Assembly: GCA_026315105.1 (NCBI GenBank)
Contig: CM048744.1
Coordinates: 315,897,270 to 315,961,269, forward strand
DNA length: 64,000 nucleotides
DNA from: Locusta migratoria
Taxonomy: Eukaryota > Arthropoda > Insecta > Orthoptera > Acrididae
Reading direction: 5' to 3'
In this document: one piece after another, positions 56,591-64,000 of the stretch
How positions within the stretch are numbered: the first letter of the stretch is position 1
How the letters are laid out: every line of letters begins with the position of its first letter
The notes under the pieces: model-generated
The model's input: the letters and a program-made list of their open reading frames with translations, nothing else
Told to the model about the DNA's origin: nothing
The model's database searches: none
Position numbers and translations under genes: made by a program

Positions 56591-58729
56591 CATTCTTACT
56601 ACTATGGCATTCGCCCCTTCTATCTAATTTCTGAAACAATAAGTGAACCATCAAACAACAAAAGCTACAATGATAAACTCTCTCAACATAATTTGCATTC
56701 CGTGAAGTAGTACGCGACTCCATTTACCTTACGACAGGTAAGGAAAAAAAACCTCGGGTCTATTCTACTTCCAGGATCTGTAAGGGGAGGGCAAAGACGG
56801 GGGAGGAAAATGAAGGTTAGGGAGGGAAGGGAACACTGAAAGGTAATGCAGCACTGAAAAAGAAAAAAAAGTGGCTTCAATTGCTTGGGTCCCCGTGCTC
56901 GCTACTCACGTACTCACGAAATAGTCGCGAGCCCCTGGGAGTCCTATGGTCGACGCCAACGTGCAATAACCACTCACACACGTCAGAGGGTAGCACTGGC
57001 AGGGGAGTTAGCATAAAACGCGTCGCCTGTAGGGGCGATGGCGCGCGAATGGTGCGGTCGTTGTCGTAATCTGTAAATGGAGAGATTCATCCGACGTCCC
57101 AGAAGGGCATGATCATTTGCTTGGGAGCTCATTGTCAATCGAAATCAGATTTTATCACCAGTTGAAATTGCATATTAGAACATGGAAAAATATTTAAAAA
57201 AACGTTTTACCACACAAAGACAAATTGAAAATAACTTACATTGCGAACAGGAAGATAGTTTCAATTTGTTTTCATAATGCGCCACATTGAAGTATACTTA
57301 CGTAATCTTAATAGCATCATGTATAACCGAAAGTGAAGATAAAAACACATGTAGATTGACCATGGCTTCAGAAGATAAACCTTTAGTCCCAAAATGTATC
57401 GTGCCTGAAGTAAACATGATTTGTTTTTATATTTACGAAACAATTACAGTGAGACGAGAACATTCACAATGGTTATTTAGAATTAAGATTTTTCTGTGTG
57501 GGCATAGGTCACAGTGCGTGTGAAAGGAAATAGTCGTCAGTGTGTTAAGGTGTACGGAGTGGTTTTACATTGTGTGACGCGGGTGACCTCGGGTTTATAT
57601 GAAAAAACAATGGATAAAAGAAAGAAAGAAAAAGAACAGTGGATTAACAGAACTATCTATGTTCCTAGATTTACAACTAGATTCGTATTACTTGACACGA
57701 CGCAGCATACTTTCGTGGTTCGACAAACCGTAGGATGACTTTATGTCATAATTAGTCGCTCGTGTTTCACTCCCAAATAAAGCGTAGTGAACAGGAGTGT
57801 CAGGATGCCTGAGAATGTACGTATCTTTGGAGTGAGCTATAAAGAAATTCTTTACTTATAATGAAGTCTACTACGAACAGTCTCTTTCGAATGTTTGTTC
57901 TCCGATTTTACTCTTCACGCTTTTGAGAAATTTATGATGGCTTTCTTTTAACCTGTCACCTGTAACTCCCTCATTATGTACGTGACACTTTCGTACAGAC
58001 TGTAGTAGCGCTGTTGTGTGTACTGTCTCCTATTGTAGTTTGAGCTACCAATATGCCCGCCTAGAGTTCCATTTTTTCGTTTCCATGGATTTCTCTTTAG
58101 AACATCCTCGCAGTATTCTATAACTAACCGTACATTCGCGTCTCATTACGAATATCACGATAAAATTAGGCATTGGAATATATCCACATTCGTGAAACTG
58201 GTTTCGGTTATACATCTGATAAGTAGATAAACTTCCAATTAGTGTTGTCGTGGCCCTACCATCAAAACAAAATAAACAACATCAATATCAACATAAAGTA
58301 GGCCTCCTATTACTGGAATCATTCGGATAGTAAAGAAACAGTGCGAAAATCCTTATATTTTCGTTTCACTCAATATTGTGTATTACGAAACGTTAACTAC
58401 GATAATCAAATGATACTTTTGTTAATATTTTGTATTCATTTTTGTGGCTGAAATTATGTTGTAGCGATCTTATGAAACTGATGATTCACTTTCCTAATTT
58501 ATCAATTTTACAACATAAACCATGAATTCCTATCCTGCGCCTGTCCAGATCATTTCAGATTAAGATTTGCACACTGTCACTGAGTCATCAAGTGTTTGCC
58601 GAATATATTTAGTAGTTTTTCCTTCTCAATATTACATGCAATTTACTACTATTTATAATACACGAGTATTCCTCAATCGGAAATATCATGCTCGTGTAAC
58701 GAAACTGTGGGACCAATTCTCAGCCGACG
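56591..58729. other. Unassigned sequence
   Basis: No gene, repeat family or structure recognised over about 2.1 kb; open frames here are short and non-conserved. Confidence 0.5.
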
Positions 58730-58739
58730 TCAAACAATA

Positions 58740-58940
58740 ATCAAATGTTCAAATGTTTGTAGAACTTATGGGACTCAACTACGGGGTCATCAGTCCCTAA
58801 GCTTACAAACTACTTATGAACTAGCTAAGACTAAGGACGGCACAAATATCCATGCCCAAGGGGGAATTCGAATCCCCGACAATAGTGGCCGTGCAGACCG
58901 TGACTGGAGCGCCTCAGTCCCCTCGGCCACCGCGGCCGGC
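58740..58940 (-). mobile_element. SINE-A, full length
   Basis: Perfect 10-bp duplication tcaaacaata at 58730-58739 and 58941-58950. Confidence 0.96.
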
Positions 58941-59043
58941 TCAAACAATACTAACGCTGGCAAAGAACATACCTGATTCAAATCGGGAAGAATTAGTGTT
59001 GAATGAAGATCGCAATTTTCGAATATCACCCTTATAGGCGCAT

Positions 59044-59179
59044 GGTACAACCGCACATTGAGATGTGTTATCGCAAGTAATCGTGCACAGTCGGTACAGC
59101 TTTAATGGACTGCTATTGCGTTCGGTGATTGGTGCGTTGCCACAGACGCAACATTAGTGTGAAACGGCACGTCACGCGT
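59044..59179 (+). repeat. 136-bp direct repeat, copy 1
   Basis: From ggtacaaccgcacattgaga to acggcacgtcacgcgt, identical base for base (read by eye) to 61932-62067. Not palindromic and no RT or tRNA character. Confidence 0.97.
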
Positions 59180-59627
59180 TGAATGAGCCGTGAATCCGAC
59201 AACATATCACAACATATCACATATCACACGTGCTTCAAAACAGTGAGAGACTCCTACTTGGAAATCTACGTATAGCACACATTCACCGACTGCCTCACTT
59301 ACTGTAATTGAAACGTCAATTACACGATTGGTTGCTACAGAAAGGTCCCTTGTGGCGTACAACTGCAATCAGTAGATGCACACGTGCATGCATGGCGTCA
59401 ACCGCAGGTTATTGTCTAGTGCGCCAGGCATCCATAGTACAGTTACAGAGCGACCACTTGATAAAGTCATGGCGCTTGCTGCTTGTAAAGTATGACAGGA
59501 TATAAGAGGAGTAATATTCTTTCCGATTAGATTATCTAACAATAGTGTTATCTTACTATAGCATAATTTAAAACTTTTCGTCTAATTGGAGGCTGTATTT
59601 CAGCTTCACATAACTGTTCAAAAATGT

Positions 59628-59757
59628 TCAAATGTTTGCAAATCTATCGGACCAAACTGCGTGGTCATCAGTCCGTAGCTTACAAACTACTTAAACTAAG
59701 GTAAACTAACCTAAGGACAACCCAGGGTGGACTCGAACCTCCGACGGCGAGCAACCG
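59628..59757 (-). mobile_element. SINE-B, truncated
   Basis: Tail hairpin (cggaccaaactgcgtggtca..cagtccg), linker, box B (gtggactcgaacctccgac). It stops at gcaaccgcgt, before box A. Confidence 0.85.
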
Positions 59758-59789
59758 CGTATAATTTTTCCATTTACTCCGGATGTTGC

Positions 59790-59826
59790 GTCACGGGGTT
59801 AGCCGCACTGTCTGAGGTGCCATGCC
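59790..59826 (+). mobile_element. SINE-C head fragment cut by a LINE
   Basis: cacggggttagccgcactgt followed by ctgaggtgcc is a SINE-C box-A region. It ends where the LINE poly(T) starts. Confidence 0.6.
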
Positions 59827-59908
59827 ATTTTTTTTTTTGTCGTTTTAGGGCGCACAACTTCTACGGTCATTAGCGCCCAGACAAGAACATAGATTCGCTA
59901 GATCTCAA

Positions 59909-59943
<35 letters not shown>

Positions 59944-60002
59944 GTGACTGTCAGAACATCAAGAAGAGGCTAAAAACGAAAGATAAAAGAAAATTAAAAG
60001 GG

Positions 60003-63000
60003 TTAAATATCCTTCGATAAGTTCGCGAAGTTGATAAAACGCAAAACTCGAGCAGCTGCTCGTGTGTCATTAGCTAAACTTTCCTCCAGAGTAGACGGAA
60101 AGTGAAGGGCTACACGGAGATGATTAAAATTAACACAAGGCAGTAAAACACGTCGCACTGTCAGCAGTTCACCACAGGAGCACAGCGGTGCAGGGTCGGC
60201 GGATAGCAAGTGACGGTGGCTGAAACGGCAGTGACCGATCCGCGACCGGGTCAGGATGACCTCCTCTCGCCAAGAGGGGCGTGAGGAGGTCCTCCAAGCG
60301 GTCGGGATCGGTTTTACAGTTCTCAATTTATTGTTGGACAGTGAAAACCACGCACTGTGCCATGACGACACGATATTCCGGCGAAGAGCCAGTTGAACAT
60401 CGTCCGATGGGACGCAAAAGGTAGCCACGCGAGGCAAAAGAGCTGCGGCCTTGGCTGCCTTGTCGGCGGTCTCATTCCCGGGCACTCCCACGTGGCCAGC
60501 GACCCACAGAAAAGAAACGTGACAGCTGTCATCTGCTAGCAACTGGAGGGAGCGATGGATCCGATACACGAGAGGATGGTACGAGAAAGGGTCCTTAAGA
60601 CTCTGCAGGGCACTAAGGGAGTCAGAACATATGGCATAGAAAGGTTGGCGGTGGCGGCAGGTATACAAAACGGCCTGGTGGAGGGCAAAAAGATCAGCCG
60701 TGAAATTCGAGCACCGGTCAGGGAGCTTATATTGGAAACGGTTGTCCTCGACGACGAAGGCAGATCCGACTCCGGCAGTGCTCATGGAACCATCAGTGTA
60801 AATAAATATTGCATTATCGAACTGCGCACGGAGTTCGACAAGCCTCGAGCGGGATACCAAGTCCGGAGTGCTCTCCTTGGACGGCGAACTAAGTTCAAGG
60901 TGAGTGTGAATCTGGTCCTGATGCCACGGTGGCAATGGGCTTTCGCTCAACCGAAAGGTGGAAGGAAGGGTAAAATCGAGCCGCTGTAGCAGGCGGCGAA
61001 ACCGAACTCCAGGTGGAAGTAAGGCTATCGCAGACAACTGATATTGGCGATCGAGTGAGTCGTCAAAAAATAATCGGTAAGACGGATGGTGGGGCATCGA
61101 CCGCAGGCGGCATGCGTACCGACACAAGAGTATGTCACGCCGAGTGGTCAAGGGTAATACAGCAGCCTCGGCATGCAGACTTTCAACAGGGCTAGTATAA
61201 AATGCACCGGTCGCCAGACGTAGTCCCCGATGGTGGATAGAGTTGAGACGGCAGAGAATCGACGGCCGTGCAGAAGAGTATACAAGGCTTCCGTAGTGGA
61301 GCTTCGACTGAACAATGGCCTGGTAAAGGTGAAGCAGGACGGTACGATCCGCTCCCCATGACGTGCTACTGAGGACACGAAGAACATTAAGGGATCGGGC
61401 ACAATGGGCAGCCAGGTAGGACACGTGTGTGAACCAGCAAAGTTTACGATCCAACATGAGTCCCAAGAATTTCGTAGTCTCCACGAAAGGGAGAGCAACA
61501 GGGCCGAGTCGTAGAGAAGGTGGAAGAAATTCCTTGTATCTCCAGAAATTTATACACACCGTTTTCTCCATGGAGAATCTGAAGCCGTTTACGATGCTCC
61601 AGGAATATAGACGGTCAAGACAGCGTTGGAGACAACGCTCCAAGAGACACGTCCGCTGGGCGCTGCAATAAATTGTGAAATTGTCTACAAAAAGGGATCC
61701 GGAAACGTCGGCTGACAGGCAATCTACGATCGGATTGATTGCAATGGCAAAGAGAGCCACACTCAAGACAGAGCCCTGCGGTACCCCATTCTCCTGGCAA
61801 AAGGTATCTGACAAAACAGAGCCCACCCGAACCCGGAACTTGCGATCCGCCGAAAACGCTTGTATGAAAAGAGGGAGGCGGCCCCGGAGATCCCATGTGT
61901 GCAATGTGCGGAGAATGTCCGCTCTCCAACAGGTACAACCGCACATTGAGATGTGTTATCGCAAGTAATCGTGCACAGTCGGTACAGCTTTAATGGACTG
62001 CTATTGCGTTCGGTGATTGGTGCGTTGCCACAGACGCAACATTAGTGTGAAACGGCACGTCACGCGTCTCCAAGTCGAAGAACACTGCTACTGTTTGACG
62101 CTTCTTTAGAAAGTTATTCATAATGAAGGTCGACAACGTAACGAGGTGATCAGCAACAGAGCGGTGTCGACGAAAACCGCATTGGACATTTGTTAGGAGG
62201 CGGCAAGATTCGAGGAGCCAGACCAACCGAGCGTTAACCATGCGTTCCATCACCTTACAGACGCAGCTCGTCAGAGAAATGGGGCGATAACTGGAAGGAA
62301 GATGTTTGTCCTTTCCTGGTTTGGGGATGGGGACAACAATGGCCTCACGCCAACTTGTGGGAACATGACCTTCAGTCCATATGCGATTGTAGGTACTAAG
62401 AAGAAAACACTTGCCCGCAGGTGAGAGGTTCTTCAGCATATCAACATGAATGGAATCTGGCCCGGGAGCAGAAGATCGGGACAGGGCGAGAGCACGGTCT
62501 ATCTCCTGCATGGTGAAGGCGACATTGTAATTTTCACGATTAAAGGAGTGGAAAGAAGGCGGCCGTGCCTCCTCTACCTATTTGCGAGGGAGAAAGGCAG
62601 GGTGGTAATGGGCAGAGCTCGAAACCTCCGCAATGAAACGGTCCAATGCGTTGGTAACATCAGCGGGGTCCACGAGGACTGCGTTCTCCACGGTCAGGCC
62701 AGGAATCGGGGAATGGACCTTGATGCCGGATAAACGGCGTAGCCCACCCCAAACAACCGTGGAGGGAGTAAAACGGTTAAAATAACTAGTAAAAGCAGTC
62801 CAGCAAGCTTTATTGCTGTCGTTTATGATACGACGACATTGCGCTCTCATACGTTTATAATTTATGCAATTCTCCAAAGTTGGATGGCGGCGGAAGGTGC
62901 GTAAAGCACGGCGCCGGGCTCTAAGAGCGTCGCGGCAGGCTGCAGTCCACCAAGGGACCTGGACACGACGTGGAGAACAGGATGTACGAGGTATGGAACG

Positions 63001-63686
63001 TTCAGCAGCGGTGAGAATAACCTCTGTGAGGTAGTCGACCTGACTTTCACAGTTGGGAAAATTCTGATCGTGAAAAACAGCCATGGAAGAATAAAGCCCC
63101 CAGTCAGCTGTAGAAATGTTCCAACTGGTGGGACGAGGAGATGGGGAATGATGCAGGAAGTGGATGATACAAGGGAAATGGTCACTCGACTACGTGTCAG
63201 AAAGTGCAAACCACTCAAACCGACCGGCAAGCTGAGGAGTGCATATTGCGAGGGAATAAGTGTGTGTTGTGTCTGAAAGGAAGGTCGGTGCACCGGTGTT
63301 GAGGCAGACAAGATTGAGGTGTTGGAGAATGTCCACCAAAAGGGAGCCTCTCGGACAAGGTGCCGGAGAGCCCCATAGGGGGTGGTGGGCATTAAAGTCG
63401 CCTACCAACACGAAAGGTGAAGGGAGCTGGTCAACAAGGTGTAGCACATCTGCCCTAGTAAGGGTGGCAGGTCGAACCGCACAGAGGTGTAGTGTGGAAA
63501 GTCTGCACGATCACTTGGAAGTAGCTTAGTTTCTTGGAGACAGACTAGAAGCGGGCAGTGCAATCGAAGGAGTAGTTTTAATTTCTCCCGATTGGAACGA
63601 ATGCCGCGAATATTCCATTGAAGGAGCGCCATGATAAAAAATGAGAGAAGAAAAGAAGATAAAAAGGAACAAGCAGGTGGGGTCAC
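60003..63686 (-). pseudogene. I-group LINE ORF2: endonuclease, reverse transcriptase, RNase H
   Basis: Starts at right with MALLQWNIRGIRSNREKLKL...VCLQETK (APE endonuclease start). A frame change and missing middle lead to FVLVGDFNAHHPLWGS and SSDHFPCIIHF, the latter after a stop near 63190. A linker follows (62512-63084, stop at 62578). RT: SAPGPDSIHVDML, SYRPISLTSCVCKVMERM, CGFRRHRSVADHL, VFFDLE (motif A), then the 136-bp insertion. The 647-residue frame 61946-60003 then gives NGVPQGSVLSVALF (motif B), SLFVDNFTIY (motif C, YADD-type pair changed to DN), the RNase H blocks IYTDGS, TADLFAL, CSDSLSAL, GNETADKAAK, and a C-terminal CSCGELLTVRRVLLPC. The RNase H glutamate (usual AELFAL) is Asp here. 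Confidence 0.9.
61932..62067 (+). repeat. 136-bp direct repeat, copy 2, inside the LINE RT
   Basis: Identical to 59044-59179, same orientation. It replaces the few codons expected after VFFDLE in RT motif A. The insertion is bracketed by ctccaa on each side (61924-61929 and 62068-62073). Confidence 0.97.
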
Positions 63687-63735
63687 TTCGACGGCCGCTG
63701 AGGTCCGGACTTCGAGGGAGCACTGCTATTGCCAT

Positions 63736-64000
63736 CTAGTGGCAAAGGTCATGTTCCATTGGTTCGATCGACGCGTCTGCCACCTCCCGGAGTTGATCAG
63801 GAGGGGCAGCTTCCACCGCCGGTAAACGGCCGGGTGCCCGGCAGACGGAGCGTCCCGGTGAAACAGAAGACGGCCGAGGCCGGCAACTGTTAGAAGGCGT
63901 GACCGAAGAGTCACGCCGCGGCGGGGATGAGGGGGGGCTATTCTTCTTGGAAGCCTTCTTAGAAGGCTGACGGGTTGAAGAAGTTGTTGACGATTGAGAA
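63736..64000 (-). CDS. I-group LINE ORF1 (gag-like), C-terminal 87 codons, partial
   Basis: Open to the window edge. It reads SQSSTTSSTRQPSKKASKKN, then SPPSSPPRRDSSVTPSNSCRPRP, ending DASIEPMEHDLCH with a TAG at 63738-63736. The Ser/Pro/Lys/Arg-rich low-complexity tail is typical of gag-like ORF1 C termini. An ATG overlaps the stop (TAGATGG) but opens a different frame from the endonuclease start at about 63632, so the ORF1/ORF2 junction is not certain. No zinc knuckle is inside the window. Confidence 0.6.
   Translation of the reverse strand, partial: SQSSTTSSTRQPSKKASKKNSPPSSPPRRDSSVTPSNSCRPRPSSVSPGRSVCRAPGRLPAVEAAPPDQLREVADASIEPMEHDLCH

Larger units (their letters stand above)
59828..64000 (-). 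mobile_element. I-group LINE, 3' end to ORF1 (5' end beyond window)
   Basis: Minus-strand non-LTR retrotransposon. The 3' end is an A run (T at 59828-59838) preceded by a hairpin GGGCGC-loop-GCGCCC (59878-59848). A second, longer internal A/T run lies in the 3' UTR (59911-59940). Then come ORF2 (RNase H, RT, endonuclease) and the C terminus of ORF1 at the window edge. The RNase H domain after RT places it in the I group (I, LOA, R1-with-RNH and similar). Defects: altered RT and RNase H active sites, stops, an endonuclease deletion and a 136-bp insertion. Confidence 0.9.

Noticed and set aside
1..64000. CRISPR arrays, bacterial operons, rRNA, LTR retrotransposons or viral insertions
   Set aside because: No spaced direct repeats of CRISPR type, no gag-pol with LTRs, no rRNA or viral gene recognisable; the content is eukaryotic repeat DNA.

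Overview
This window is non-coding, repeat-saturated DNA from an animal nuclear genome. I see no intact host protein gene, rRNA, CRISPR array or bacterial operon. Almost everything recognisable is a transposable element or its wreckage: tRNA-derived SINEs, several non-LTR retrotransposon (LINE) lineages, Tc1/mariner, piggyBac-like and Helitron-like DNA elements, and many large foldback (inverted-repeat) units. From recall of repeat families, not from a search, the combination of abundant tRNA-like SINEs, CR1-like LINE ends with a (TACATC)n tail and a 300-bp tRNA-like repeat suggests an orthopteran, most likely a Schistocerca-type grasshopper.

Layout. 1-1511: minus-strand gag-like ORF1 of a LINE, split by a SINE, next to a TA-flanked MITE (1671-2049) and a repeat with a Helitron-like 3' end (to 2962). 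3.2-7.2 kb: a foldback carrying a SINE, a minus CR1-like copy (4101-5342), a 58-A tract and a plus CR1-like remnant. 7.9-9.1 kb: a degenerate DNA element with inverted ends of about 100 bp. 10.7-13.2 kb: mariner remnant and an RTE-like LINE split by a CR1-like 3' end. 13.4-14.2 kb: the only strongly GC/CpG-rich island. 14.8-16.2 kb: truncated piggyBac-like element. 16.2-17.2 kb: a composite of direct and inverted 300-bp tRNA-like units inserted as one block. 17.8-22.5 kb: CR1-like, RTE-like, poly(A)-tailed ankyrin-like pseudogene, mariner remnant, SINE. 24-31 kb: microsatellites, Helitron-like element, LINE remnant, a 560-bp palindrome, SINE. 31.2-40.7 kb is the densest region: a Tc1-like gene split by about 2.5 kb of later insertions, a complete 1301-bp mariner, a second long CR1-like copy with a nested SINE, and a DNA transposon with TIRs of about 160 bp whose left TIR holds a SINE. 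41-54 kb: further SINEs (one inside another), palindromes, tandem duplications and LINE fragments. 59.8-64 kb: a long minus-strand I-group LINE with ORF1, endonuclease, RT and RNase H regions, running off the window end.

The elements are related to one another. Autonomous LINE copies (all damaged here) presumably moved the SINEs. SINE families A, B and C and the I-group LINE share a 3'-terminal hairpin with a conserved loop and co-varying stem, which suggests partnership. Nested insertions with clean target duplications give a relative order of events. The observation I most want checked is a recurrent hammerhead-ribozyme-like motif at five sites in unrelated repeats, with co-varying stems, sitting near the outer ends of palindromes, as expected for Penelope-type elements. 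All comparisons were made by eye and boundaries are approximate unless a target duplication is given.
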